Assembly (NCBI RefSeq): GCF_021646685.1
Contig: NZ_JAKJHW010000007.1
Span: 62,001-126,000 of the forward strand
DNA: 64,000 bases
Reading direction: 5' to 3'
Origin: Pseudalkalibacillus salsuginis
GTDB lineage: Bacteria; Bacillota; Bacilli; Bacillales; Fictibacillaceae
The notes under the pieces were generated by a model. It ran no database searches. It was not told the DNA's origin and worked only from the letters and a program-made list of their open reading frames with translations. Position numbers and translations under genes: made by a program. Below are positions 1 through 8,181 of this stretch, one piece after another (position 1 is the first letter of the stretch; every line of letters begins with the position of its first letter).

Positions 1-18
1 AGGTCGCTCGGCTTGGGA

Positions 19-186
19 CTACCACTGGTTACGATCAGGATTCTGTTGTTCCAAGAGGTCGATGATTTGTTCATTTTGGTCTCTTTGCACTTCGAGAAGA
101 TCCCGGATGTCCTTTAAGAATATGATCAGGTAGTACACTGCGTAAACGACAACCGACAAAATCAAAAGCCAGAAGATATTAAGCAT
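19..186 (-). CDS. Small single-span membrane protein with coiled-coil tail
   Basis: Encodes about 55 residues. Residues 2-24 are a strongly hydrophobic membrane span (MLNIFWLLILSVVVYAVYY at the start). A charged, Glu/Gln-rich amphipathic tail follows that could form a short coiled coil (KDIRDLLEVQRDQNEQ) and ends NPDRNQW. A G-rich ribosome binding site (GGGGGGAT) lies about 8 bases before the ATG. The function is not recognised. The shape, one span and a short cytoplasmic helix, resembles many Bacillus small membrane proteins. It lies just downstream of the helicase gene on the same strand, with a 66-bp gap. The ORF is clear and the role unknown. Confidence 0.65.
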   Translation of the reverse strand: MLNIFWLLILSVVVYAVYYLIIFLKDIRDLLEVQRDQNEQIIDLLEQQNPDRNQW

Positions 187-252
187 CTTATTTCATCCCC
201 CCCGCTCATTCCGCCACTACTACTTTTACATGGTTGCTTCAAATTCCTTCCT

Positions 253-2544
253 CTATCGTCGAATCACTTTAAAATCCATCCATTCTGCAGGAAGTAGCTT
301 CTGATACTTCGGGGTCAGAAAGCGGTCATCAACGAGCACGATCGATCCTTCATCGTCTTCAGTCCGGATTAATCTTCCTCCAGCTTGAAGAACCTTGTTA
401 ATGCCTGGGTACACATACGCGTAATCATAGCCATTCTTGTCCCTCTTATTGAAATACTCCTTGATGATGTTCCGCTCAGAATTGAGCTGAGGCAGTCCGA
501 CCCCGACTATTATAACACCGTTGAGGCGATCCCCTTTTAAATCAACACCTTCTGAAAAAATGCCGCCCATTACCGCAAAGCCGATTAGCTTCTTGTCATG
601 CCCTGCTTCAAATCTGGTAAGGAAAACTTCCCGTTCCTCTTCTGCCATACCGCTGCTCTGGACAACTGCTTCATAACCCCAATCCTCTTCCTCGAACTGC
701 TCGTAAACCATCTGCATGTAGGCGTAAGACGGGAAGAAGAAAAGATAGTTTCCCGGTCTTGAGTCTAAGAGATTTTTTACCATACTTAAAATCGGTCGCA
801 CAGATTGTTCACGGTCACGGTAACGCGTTGAGAGCGGTTGTATGAACACCTCGACTTTTTCTTTCGCAAAAGGTGATGGAATCGAGATTGTGTAATCTTC
901 CTCATTCGCTCCAAGCATGTCTTTGAAATAGTGAAGCGGTGAGAGTGTCGCTGAAAAATATACCTTTGAGCGATAGCCCTTTCCGAATTGTTGCAGCAAA
1001 TGAGATGGATCGAGACAGAACATCTTGATCTTCACTTCGTTTTTTTCATGTTCAAGGTAAGTCACATACCGTTCATCGTAGAATTCTGATATGCGTACGA
1101 AATTCTTCGCTGAGAAATACGTTTCAAGAAGCAGGTCCTGGGCTTCGCCTTCCTTCTGGTTCAATAACTCTTGTTCCGATTCGGTCACGAAAGCAGTTAA
1201 TAGGCCGATCAAGCTAGCCGGATGTTCATCAAGCTCCCGCTGCCCATTTCCGTATTGCTTTTTCAATTTCAGCAGGTGGCCATTGATCGCTTTCGCCGAC
1301 TCGAATATTCCCCTGTTTTCTTCCTTAAAAGCACGCCTTAATTGTAAGAACGGTGATTTGAAAAGCTCAGCCGAGAACATTCCACGCGCCCGGTCCACCA
1401 GATTGTGCGCCTCATCTACAAGGAGGCCAGTCCGTTTCTTCTGTTCTTCCAATAAACGCTTTAGTGATATTCGCGGGTCGAATATATAGTTGTAATCACC
1501 AATGATCATGTCTGCAGTGTAGGCGAGATCGAGCGAAAACTCGAATGGGCAAAGCCTGTGTTTCCTGGCGTATTCTTCAATCGTCACCCGATCCATCAGC
1601 ATCTCGTTCGCTAAAATATCGAGGATCCCCTCATTGACACGGTCGTAATACCCATCCGCAAACTCACAGTAATCCTTTTGACAGATCGCTTTATCTTTAA
1701 AACAAACTTTATCCTTTGCAGTTATCGTGACAGAACTCATATGCAGCCCTTTCCCCTTCATTAAAGTGAGGGTCTCTTCTGCTGCTGTTCTTGTGATAGT
1801 CTTTGCAGTCAAATAGAACAACCGCTCAAGATGGCCTTCACCGATTGCTTTTACCGCTGGGAAGATCGTGGAAACTGTTTTTCCGGTACCTGTCGGCGCA
1901 TGGGCAAACAAATCCATTTCATCGGCAATCGATTTATACACGGCGATCGCAAATTTCCGCTGCCCTGCCCGGTACTTTTCAAAAGGAAATGACAATTCTT
2001 TGATACTTCGATTTCGTTTTTCCCTATGCGCAAGAAGCAGCGCAGCATAGGGCTCGAATTTTTTGACAATATCCATTATGTACGTTTCGAGCTCTTTGAA
2101 AGTGCAAACCTCGGTAAAAAGCTTCTTCTCTTCTGTCTCCACATGGACATAGGTCAGTTGCACCTTCATTTGATCCAGGTAATGATTACAGGCATACATA
2201 TACGCGTAAAACTTCGCCTGCGCCCAGTGGACAGGGTTCGTAGTTTCTGTAATATCGCCCAAATCACCGCGTGTCGATTTGATTTCATCGATCGTAATGA
2301 TGTCATTGCTTTTGAGAAGCCCATCGCACCTTCCATCAATGACAAAAGAGAGCCCCTTGAAGTCAATCTCTGTCTTCAGATAGACTTCCTTTTGATCGGA
2401 CTCTTCATAAGTCTTTTGTATTTTCTGATGAGCGATCGTTCCTTCGGTCATCGAGCTGTATGAACGGAAGCGGTTATCGATGCTCCCGCTCCTGAACACA
2501 TACTCTACTAATGGCCGGACAGAAAGACGGATCTCTTTTGTCAT
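253..2544 (-). CDS. DinG/Rad3-type superfamily 2 helicase with N-terminal PD-(D/E)XK nuclease domain
   Basis: A two-domain DNA-processing enzyme of about 763 residues. The N-terminal ~180 residues look like a Cas4/RecB-type PD-(D/E)XK nuclease: an invariant-looking DG in FVIDGRCDG and a DEIKST motif near residue 90. The rest is an XPD/DinG-like helicase with Walker A APTGTGKT near residue 216, a DEAH box (VDEAHN) and a C-terminal QAGGRLIRTEDDEG motif VI. Four cysteines between the Walker motifs (C..C..C then RLCPFEF) fit the Fe-S cluster domain of this family. I place the start at the internal ATG because AGGTGAT lies 5 bases before it; the GTG at 2553 has no site. Expected role: ATP-driven DNA unwinding and cleavage in repair. 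The exact substrate is unknown. Confidence 0.85.
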   Translation of the reverse strand: MTKEIRLSVRPLVEYVFRSGSIDNRFRSYSSMTEGTIAHQKIQKTYEESDQKEVYLKTEIDFKGLSFVIDGRCDGLLKSNDIITIDEIKSTRGDLGDITETTNPVHWAQAKFYAYMYACNHYLDQMKVQLTYVHVETEEKKLFTEVCTFKELETYIMDIVKKFEPYAALLLAHREKRNRSIKELSFPFEKYRAGQRKFAIAVYKSIADEMDLFAHAPTGTGKTVSTIFPAVKAIGEGHLERLFYLTAKTITRTAAEETLTLMKGKGLHMSSVTITAKDKVCFKDKAICQKDYCEFADGYYDRVNEGILDILANEMLMDRVTIEEYARKHRLCPFEFSLDLAYTADMIIGDYNYIFDPRISLKRLLEEQKKRTGLLVDEAHNLVDRARGMFSAELFKSPFLQLRRAFKEENRGIFESAKAINGHLLKLKKQYGNGQRELDEHPASLIGLLTAFVTESEQELLNQKEGEAQDLLLETYFSAKNFVRISEFYDERYVTYLEHEKNEVKIKMFCLDPSHLLQQFGKGYRSKVYFSATLSPLHYFKDMLGANEEDYTISIPSPFAKEKVEVFIQPLSTRYRDREQSVRPILSMVKNLLDSRPGNYLFFFPSYAYMQMVYEQFEEEDWGYEAVVQSSGMAEEEREVFLTRFEAGHDKKLIGFAVMGGIFSEGVDLKGDRLNGVIIVGVGLPQLNSERNIIKEYFNKRDKNGYDYAYVYPGINKVLQAGGRLIRTEDDEGSIVLVDDRFLTPKYQKLLPAEWMDFKVIRR

Positions 2545-2644
2545 TTTTATCACCTAAAGGAGGAATTTTCCGTACATAGTTGCTACAACTAGTTTACTAG
2601 AAAACACACGTTCGTAAAAGTATTGAGCATAATCCTTCATCGAA

Positions 2645-2690
2645 AAATTAAAAGGCTAAGTGTACACCTGCATACACTTAACCTTTCATC
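2645..2690 (-). terminator. Rho-independent terminator of the small CPHC protein gene
   Basis: The 14-base arms 2651-2664 and 2673-2686 pair with a single mismatch around an 8-base loop. An A-rich run at 2642-2650 becomes a U-rich tail on the minus strand. It lies directly downstream of the gene ending at 2695. Confidence 0.7.
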
Positions 2691-2694
2691 CTCC

Positions 2695-2886
2695 CTAATT
2701 GATTGTCGGCCCCTCGAAGCAATGCGGACAAGGCAGATATCCTTTGTCAGTCAATTGTTCAATTTTTTCTGCTTTCTTTTCTCCGGAACGTTTGTTCAAT
2801 GGGATCTGAGGGAGGCCACATTTGTCGCCAACATATGCACTACGGTGAATTTTTCTATGTTTGTGATCAATTAAATATTTTGCCAT
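2695..2886 (-). CDS. Small conserved-looking protein with CPHC motif
   Basis: A basic 63-residue protein beginning MAKYLIDHKHRKIHRSAY and ending with a CPHCFEG motif. An upstream cysteine in GDKCGLP gives a possible three-cysteine zinc site, though the spacing is not a classical finger. The ATG has a very strong G-rich ribosome binding site (GGAGGAGGGGGG) and the gene has its own terminator, so expression as a single gene is likely. I have an impression of similar short hypothetical proteins in Bacillus, but no function. The gene is well supported and the role is not known. Confidence 0.7.
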   Translation of the reverse strand: MAKYLIDHKHRKIHRSAYVGDKCGLPQIPLNKRSGEKKAEKIEQLTDKGYLPCPHCFEGPTIN

Positions 2887-2983
2887 CCTATCCCCCCTCC
2901 TCCAAATTTAAAATTCTATCCTGTAAAATCATTCTCATGATGTTTACAATTTCCCAAATAACCCGCTCCTTTCATAATAAAAA

Positions 2984-3012
2984 AACCGAAAAGGATCATA
3001 TCCTCTTCGGCT
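2984..3012 (-). terminator. Rho-independent terminator
   Basis: Arms 2986-2996 and 3000-3010 (CCGAAAAGGAT against ATCCTCTTCGG) form a tight hairpin. A run of A immediately before it becomes a run of U on the minus strand. It ends the tandem MpsC-domain gene at 3051. Confidence 0.75.
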
Positions 3013-3050
3013 TATGTCTAGCTCTAATGTCTAGCTCATTTCCACCAAAT

Positions 3051-3776
3051 TTATGAATTCGGGTTCAATATCATGATTATAAAACTACGATCGATATTGA
3101 AATCCCAATCTATAAATAATTCTACGACTTCGCCTTCTATGTGCGAATTGATGTGATCCAGATTCAGCATACTCTTCTCAAGCTTCCCCTTTGCATTCCG
3201 AAGAGCATTCTCTTTGCCATCCTGGATCAATTGTTTTTCAATCTCTACTAAAATTTCGTCACGTACCACGATCAGTGTCCGGGAATTGATACGGGTCGAT
3301 TTGATTTTGGATGGCTCTTTTTCAACTTTACCACTCATATTCGCAACTTCTTCATGGACTTCATCTTTACCTTGATAAGATTCTTCCATATCATATGGAC
3401 TCGGACCTACGCCTAAAAATATACCAGACCGATTTTCCAGCGACCAATCATAATACAGGTTTTCGATTTCAATGTTGGTAAGCAATTTAATGCAGGCTCT
3501 CACTTCGGCGCTGATCATGTCCATCAAAAAACCACGTGTCTTTTTCACTGTCTGTTGATGATTCTCACTATAAAGGACCCGTTCCATAGGTGTCAGGAAA
3601 TCCTTTATATAAATCACGACGAAAGAATCGGAAATCGATACGTAAACAGATCCTGGACCCTTACCAAAATTGTCTCGAAGCACTTTCGCAACATAACTCG
3701 AAATTTCAGCTTGTTTCTCATTTGTATTTAAAGTATGTGTATGTTCATCTGGAGACGGAAGCTTCATATCCTCCAT
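3051..3776 (-). CDS. Tandem MpsC/DUF2294-domain protein
   Basis: A soluble protein of 241 residues made of two related halves. The first half (about 20-115) carries the DUF2294 signature, with GPGSVYVSISDSFVVIYIKDFLTPMERVL followed by TRGFLMDMISAEVRACI split across a helix. The second half (about 160-241) repeats the plan more loosely: RTLIVVRDEILVEIEKQL then INSHIEGEVVELFIDWDFNID. Single-domain members are about 120 residues, so this is a duplicated form joined by an acidic linker (EVHEEVANMSGK). DUF2294 has been renamed MpsC after a Staphylococcus Na+-translocating system, but most Bacillus members have no proven role. A start at the second ATG, three codons in, is equally possible. It is monocistronic with its own terminator. 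Confidence 0.75.
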   Translation of the reverse strand: MEDMKLPSPDEHTHTLNTNEKQAEISSYVAKVLRDNFGKGPGSVYVSISDSFVVIYIKDFLTPMERVLYSENHQQTVKKTRGFLMDMISAEVRACIKLLTNIEIENLYYDWSLENRSGIFLGVGPSPYDMEESYQGKDEVHEEVANMSGKVEKEPSKIKSTRINSRTLIVVRDEILVEIEKQLIQDGKENALRNAKGKLEKSMLNLDHINSHIEGEVVELFIDWDFNIDRSFIIMILNPNS

Positions 3777-3958
3777 CCTCTCTTTAGTGTAATGGTTAAC
3801 TACAGATTTGAAAAGCGCTTAGTGGAAAGTTCTGAAAACTCGTTATTTAGTACTCCAGAGTCTGGCTTTTTCACTGAATCTGCAATTATGAACGTGACTT
3901 TATACATGCTTTAAATACCCTGTCTTATACAACAAGAAACCAGCCTGCATCATTTTTA

Positions 3959-5221
3959 TTATTGAGTGTTCACCTTCGGACTTTCGACAGGCAGACAGAC
4001 CGTCACCTCAGTACCGACATTTGGTTCACTTCTATAGCTTACTTTCCCGTTCATCGATTGGATGATTCTAAGTGAAACGGTAGTTCCGAGCCCAGTTCCT
4101 TTGTCTTTAGTCGTGTAGAACAACGTTCCAATCCGATCAAGTTGCTCTTTATTCATGCCTTTGCCCGTATCTGTAACATTCACAATTACACGATTCACAG
4201 AAAGCTTTACACCGATCGTCACGGTATCGCCTTCTCTAGTCGCTTCAATTGCGTTTTTAACGAAATTGACCAGGGCCTGCTTCAACTGGTTCCGGTCCGT
4301 TCTAATAAGACAGCTGGAATCGAATTCATTGATGAGTTCCACACCCTGTTTTACAGCGAGTGCATCCATCAGGAACATCACTTCATATATGACATCTGAC
4401 AATCGGAACGTTTCGATTTTCTTGAATTCCGGCTTGGCAAAATTCAAATAATCATTGATGATCGCTTCAGCCCGCCCCAATTCACTCAGGACGAGTGGAA
4501 TGTATTCATAGCTGTCCCCTTTTCTTTCAGCCTTCATCATTTGGAGGAAGCCTTTTACGACTGTGAGAGGATTACGAACCTCATGGGCGATCGATGCGGC
4601 AAGTTCCCCAAGCGTATTCAATTTTTCAGATCGCTGGATTTCCTGCTTCATGATATGCCGCTCGATGACCATTTCAGTCAACATGGCTGCAAATCCGATG
4701 CCAATAATCTGGATTGTACCGAAAAGGAAAATATTGATGAGGATTTCCTTATTTGACGAAAACCCTTGAGCAAACATGTATGCCAACAGAATTCCCAGCA
4801 TGACAAAGGCAGGCCAACTGCCAATGACAATCGCCATCTTTACCCGCTTCTTTGGATTGTATTTCATGAATTTATTCGCAAAAAGAAATGGGAGCACTGC
4901 TGCCATAATACCGCTTATGTAACCGAATAGCAGGGCATCACCACCTAGAATTGTCCTGGTAAGCAATATGAACCCCAATACGATCCCGCCAGAAATAGGC
5001 CCGCCATATAAACAGGCCAAAACGAGCGGAACATACCGGAAATCCCAATAAAGGCCATAATTGTAATATGCAAAAACCATACAAAGAAACGCCGCGAATC
5101 CATGTAAGAGCCCATAGCTGTAAGGGGATTGATCAATGCGACGTTTTTGGAACAAAACACCATATATAAGAACAGGGACAAGAAAAATCAATACATGTAG
5201 CAATAGCTTTTCAGCAAGCAT
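3959..5221 (-). CDS. Membrane sensor histidine kinase of the KinB/sporulation-kinase type
   Basis: Residues 1-190 hold about six hydrophobic spans typical of a 5TM sensor of the LytS/KinB type. They are followed by a HisKA phosphoacceptor domain with His213 in AHEVRNPLTVVKGF and a C-terminal HATPase_c domain (NFVKNAIEA N box, DTGKGM G1 box, GTGLGTTVS G2 box). The 420-residue length fits sporulation kinases such as KinB and the related YcbA/YkvD group. No response regulator lies nearby, as usual for kinases feeding the Spo0 phosphorelay; that role is inferred. The TTGGAGGTATAA ribosome binding site fixes the ATG start. Loops outside the membrane are very short, so the signal is probably sensed within the membrane. 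Confidence 0.85.
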   Translation of the reverse strand: MLAEKLLLHVLIFLVPVLIYGVLFQKRRIDQSPYSYGLLHGFAAFLCMVFAYYNYGLYWDFRYVPLVLACLYGGPISGGIVLGFILLTRTILGGDALLFGYISGIMAAVLPFLFANKFMKYNPKKRVKMAIVIGSWPAFVMLGILLAYMFAQGFSSNKEILINIFLFGTIQIIGIGFAAMLTEMVIERHIMKQEIQRSEKLNTLGELAASIAHEVRNPLTVVKGFLQMMKAERKGDSYEYIPLVLSELGRAEAIINDYLNFAKPEFKKIETFRLSDVIYEVMFLMDALAVKQGVELINEFDSSCLIRTDRNQLKQALVNFVKNAIEATREGDTVTIGVKLSVNRVIVNVTDTGKGMNKEQLDRIGTLFYTTKDKGTGLGTTVSLRIIQSMNGKVSYRSEPNVGTEVTVCLPVESPKVNTQ

Positions 5222-5379
5222 TTATACCTCCAAGAATAATCAGGACATCCATACTAGTAATACGACATCTAAAATAATTCTCCTTTTTCCATTTAAGTAT
5301 TTTTACAATATTTTGAAAGGTAAACACGAAATTCTACCCAAATAATATAAATAGTAGAAGAAAAATAGCCAAAAAGACC

Positions 5380-5537
5380 GGTGCCTGGCACCGATGCATA
5401 CCCCTTCTGTCGCAAGGCTTCTGAAATGGTGCCTGGCACCGACGCAAACCCCTTCTGCCACAAGGCTTCTGAAATGGTGCCTGGCACCGACGCAAACCCC
5501 TTCTGCCACAAGGCTTCTGAAATGGTGCCTGGTACAT
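5380..5537. repeat. 48-bp tandem repeat, 3.3 copies, each headed by a GGTGCC palindrome
   Basis: Units start at 5380, 5428 and 5476, with a truncated fourth at 5524. Each begins with the near-perfect palindrome GGTGCCTGGCACC and continues with a conserved CCCCTTCTG...CAAGGCTTCTGAAAT body. Copies 2 and 3 are identical; copy 1 differs at a few bases. A related single unit lies at 50852-50910. All apparent reading frames through it only translate the repeat. Confidence 0.9.
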
Positions 5538-5570
5538 TCATTAGGTACATTCCTTAATAAGCACATTAAT

Positions 5571-5607
5571 AAAAGTACCAGCAGGAGGAGTGCTGGTACT
5601 TTTTCTA
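5571..5607 (-). terminator. Rho-independent terminator
   Basis: The perfect 13-base arms 5571-5583 and 5591-5603 (AAAAGTACCAGCA / TGCTGGTACTTTT) around a 7-base loop form a strong bidirectional hairpin. It closes the Asn-rich small gene ending at 5610. Confidence 0.85.
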
Positions 5608-5609
5608 AA

Positions 5610-5819
5610 TTAGCATTTGTCGTCGTTATTATCGTCTTCTACGCCACCGATCGCATCAAGTAGACGTTCAATGTCAACACCTGTTGCTGCAAAAGCGACC
5701 GCTTTGTCACGTTTAGCTTTCGCGAAAGCTACTGCTCGCTTCTTCTTACGGTCATCATTATTGTTCATCCCTGTACCGGCAACGTTATTACCGTTATTGT
5801 TGTTATTAAAGAATCCCAT
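5610..5819 (-). CDS. Small Asn-rich protein, possible spore-surface protein
   Basis: A 69-residue protein. The N-terminus is a poly-Asn stretch (MGFFNNNNNGNN...), the middle is basic and Ala-rich (RKKKRAVAFAKAKRDKAVAFAATG), and the C-terminus is acidic (GGVEDDNNDDKC). The ATG at 5819 is preferred over the GTG at 5828 because a full AAAGGAGGTG site lies 6 bases before it. Low complexity, a terminal cysteine and single-gene transcription are reminiscent of small coat or exosporium proteins. That is an analogy; no domain is recognised. A strong terminator follows directly. Confidence 0.6.
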   Translation of the reverse strand: MGFFNNNNNGNNVAGTGMNNNDDRKKKRAVAFAKAKRDKAVAFAATGVDIERLLDAIGGVEDDNNDDKC

Positions 5820-5828
5820 ACCTTTCAC

Positions 5829-6195
5829 CTCCTTTTAATCCAGAGAGTTTTGAAATTGTACATTGTGAAAGCCCTTGTGTTCATCTGGACAGATTACCGT
5901 TTAATCGTTTTCGAAATTACCCCCTGGTTAAACTTTCCGATTAATGCTACAACATCAACTGCACATTTATACAACGCTTCATCGATCACCTCCCTTAAAA
6001 CAACTAATCCTGGACTTACTGGTTTTTATAGAACCACCGCTTGTTCGACTCTAGTAAATAAAATTCTAGATTCTACTAATCTTAGTGCTTGAGGTGCAAA
6101 ACCGCCTTTCTTTTGTATAGAAAATAGAAATCGATCACTAGAGAAGACAGAATGCAGGTTTTAAGGATGTGCTTTCACGCGGGTCAAAACTTGAG
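5829..6195. other. Intergenic stretch without a convincing gene
   Basis: About 370 bp. On the minus strand there are two short consecutive open stretches without proper start codons, separated by a TAA. A good AGGGAGGTGATCG ribosome-site-like sequence near 5990 leads only to a very short ORF. This could be a decayed small gene. The plus-strand ORF here has no ribosome site and low-complexity content. Confidence 0.4.
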
Positions 6196-6456
6196 CTATG
6201 GAAACTCAATAGGAGGAGGTGGTGTAAGTCTTCGGACCGGTAATCGATACTCTTCAAAGACATTGGTAATGGCAGTCGCAATCGCTGTTGCGGTCGGGTC
6301 ATCGCCAATTGCAACAGATAATGCAGCTGCAAGATCTTTTTCTCGGATCGCTACTGCAGCAGCTGATGGGCCTCCTTCTTTCAACGCTGCCATTGCTGTT
6401 TCAACTGCAGCGTCGATTGCTGCTCTTATTTCTTTTTCACGATTTCCAAGACTCAT
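6196..6456 (-). CDS. Small Ala-rich amphipathic protein of unknown function
   Basis: An 86-residue protein with no signal peptide. Residues 1-70 are Ala-rich and helical with regular acidic and basic spacing (EIRAAIDAAVETAMAALKEGG, broken by GGPS and GDDPTA turns). The tail is short and Pro-rich (PVRRLTPPPPIEFP). AAAAGGAGG lies about 9 bases upstream of the ATG. The two halves look like an internal duplication of an amphipathic helix pair (AAIDAAVETAMAAL versus AAALSVAIGDDPTATAIATAI). I do not recognise the family. It neighbours the Asn-rich protein at 5610, so both may be small structural proteins. Confidence 0.55.
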   Translation of the reverse strand: MSLGNREKEIRAAIDAAVETAMAALKEGGPSAAAVAIREKDLAAALSVAIGDDPTATAIATAITNVFEEYRLPVRRLTPPPPIEFP

Positions 6457-6607
6457 ACTTGTAAGCCTCCTTTTGTAATAGGAGTAATACTAGTATATTG
6501 AGAATGAAAGATTTCGTAACGGTCAATAGACTAGATTCATAGAATATTTTCATAGTCATTTATGGATTTTTCTAAAAACCAGCGTTCTTATGCATAAAAT
6601 CGAAATA

Positions 6608-6706
6608 AAAAAAGGACCGTCCCATAAGTGCCTGACTTCACCGGTCCTAACAACATTTGTTGTGTTGGTGGTGTCTGACACTATTTTAGGACAGCTCCTT
6701 TTAAAA
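6608..6706. repeat. MITE-like long imperfect hairpin element
   Basis: The left arm from 6608 (AAAAGGACCGTCC...GTGCCTGAC...CACC) pairs imperfectly with the right arm ending near 6706 (GGTGGTGTCTGACACT...GGACAGCTCCTTTT). The tip is roughly 25 bases. The ends are inverted and A/T-rich. It sits directly after the subtilase stop codon and could act as its terminator. Confidence 0.55.
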
Positions 6707-6725
6707 GTAGATTACAAAATGAACT

Positions 6726-7928
6726 TTAGTATCTTACAGCATTGTAAGAGTTGATTCTTCCATGAGAGAAATAGTAGCCTGTGCCACTGATGTTGTCAGC
6801 TGTATTTTCGATAGCAGCGCGGATTTGAGAGTTGTTACGCCCCTGTCCTGCCAACAAACCTGCAAGACCAGCAACATGTGGAGATGCCATTGACGTTCCA
6901 GACAAGTATACGTAACGGTTATCCGGATATGTTGATGCAATGTCGACACCAGGTGCTGCCACATCTACCCAAGAACCATAGTTAGAGAAAGAAGCCAGGT
7001 TGTCATAACGATCAACCGCAGCAACCGCTATGACATTCGAATATGAAGCCGGCTCGAATGTCGTGCTCACACCATCATTACCTGCGGCTGCGATAAGGAC
7101 AGATCCTTTATTCCAAGCATAGTTGACAGCATTCTGAAGGGTGGTCGTATTACAATCACAGCCTAATGATAGATTGATAACCTCCGCCCCAGCATCAGCT
7201 GCATAACGAATCCCATCTGCGATATCAGCGAGTGAACCGCCTCCATTTGCATTCAATACACGTACTGCAAGAATGTCAGTGTTTGGAGCCATTCCTGCTA
7301 CCCCTCGGGAATTATTCGTTTCAGCAGCTGCAGTACCTGCTACGTGTGTGCCATGTCCGTTCAGGTCCATCGGCGTCCAGTCATTGTCGACAAAATCGTA
7401 TCCGCGGATCGTTTTCCCATCTAAATCCGGATGGTTGTAATCGACTCCAGTGTCAAGGACAGCAATTTCTTGTCCGCTGCTTCCTCTAGCAATATCCCAG
7501 GCTCTCGGAGTATCTGTGTTTTGAGGCCCATATTGATAGCTATAATACGTATCATTCGGTGTCCAGTTCACTTTGAAAGAATAGTTCGGCTCAGCATACT
7601 CCACATTTGGATTTTTCTCGAGCGCTTTGACAGCCGCTTCAACATTTCCAACTTTTAAAACTTTGAAGTCAGATTTTACAGCGTCATCATCAGCTACTTC
7701 TTTTGCCCCGATTTTGCTCAGTGCACTGCTTTGAGCAGATTTCGCAGACTTGTCTTTGAACTTGACGATGACTTCCCCTTTTACATACTTTCCGGCTTCA
7801 TCAGAGACATTGACGACCTTTGACTTTTCTGGTGCCTCCAGCTGATCACTGACTGCAGCCTCCCCTACCATTGGAAAAAGTACCATTGACGCAGCGAGTG
7901 ACAGTGTAGCAAGTTTTCTGAATTTCAT
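6726..7928 (-). CDS. Secreted subtilisin-like serine protease (S8, thermitase-like)
   Basis: A 400-residue preproenzyme. Residues 1-24 are a signal peptide (basic MKFRK, hydrophobic core, cut near GEA-A). Residues ~45-118 are an I9 inhibitor propeptide (GEVIVKFKD ... NVEYAEPNY). The mature domain carries the catalytic Asp159 (AVLDTGVD), His192 (NGHGTHVAG), oxyanion Asn284 (AAGNDG) and Ser346 (SGTSMASPHVAG). All are intact, so it should be an active extracellular endoprotease supplying peptides. The mature part, about 280 residues, matches the classical secreted size with no C-terminal extension. It is transcribed alone; the hairpin element at 6608-6706 lies after the stop. Confidence 0.95.
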   Translation of the reverse strand: MKFRKLATLSLAASMVLFPMVGEAAVSDQLEAPEKSKVVNVSDEAGKYVKGEVIVKFKDKSAKSAQSSALSKIGAKEVADDDAVKSDFKVLKVGNVEAAVKALEKNPNVEYAEPNYSFKVNWTPNDTYYSYQYGPQNTDTPRAWDIARGSSGQEIAVLDTGVDYNHPDLDGKTIRGYDFVDNDWTPMDLNGHGTHVAGTAAAETNNSRGVAGMAPNTDILAVRVLNANGGGSLADIADGIRYAADAGAEVINLSLGCDCNTTTLQNAVNYAWNKGSVLIAAAGNDGVSTTFEPASYSNVIAVAAVDRYDNLASFSNYGSWVDVAAPGVDIASTYPDNRYVYLSGTSMASPHVAGLAGLLAGQGRNNSQIRAAIENTADNISGTGYYFSHGRINSYNAVRY

Positions 7929-8181
7929 CCTATTCCCTCCCTGAAAATGTATTCATAAACAAATTCAGTCAAATAATTCTAATTCCTGCAAAATCGATAT
8001 TGGGAAAGACCAAGTAATTTCAGCATAAAAATCATGGTTAAACAGTGTCTTTTTTCCCAATATAATAAGATTAGTTACTTTCCAAACTGAACCAATTAAC
8101 TAAGCATTCATGCTCATCCTATTAACGATTTTGAGTTACAATGTACATAAGGACATATTTGAAAAAATCGGGGGTTGGAAG

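Noticed and set aside
3808-3825. GAAAAGCGCTTAGT, cre-like, upstream of the MpsC-domain gene
   Set aside because: Only 11 of 14 positions fit the consensus with a shifted spacing, and the gene has no carbon link.
5293-5566. Three overlapping minus-strand ORFs with a repeated PGTISEALWQKGFASV peptide
   Set aside because: They only translate the 48-bp DNA repeat in three frames; there is no ribosome site and all frames are open by repetition.
5394-5663. Plus-strand ORF across the same repeat
   Set aside because: It runs through a terminator and into the opposite-strand gene at 5610; no ribosome site.
5850-6092. Plus-strand 80-residue ORF
   Set aside because: Low-complexity Thr/Ser-rich, no ribosome site, no neighbours in that direction.
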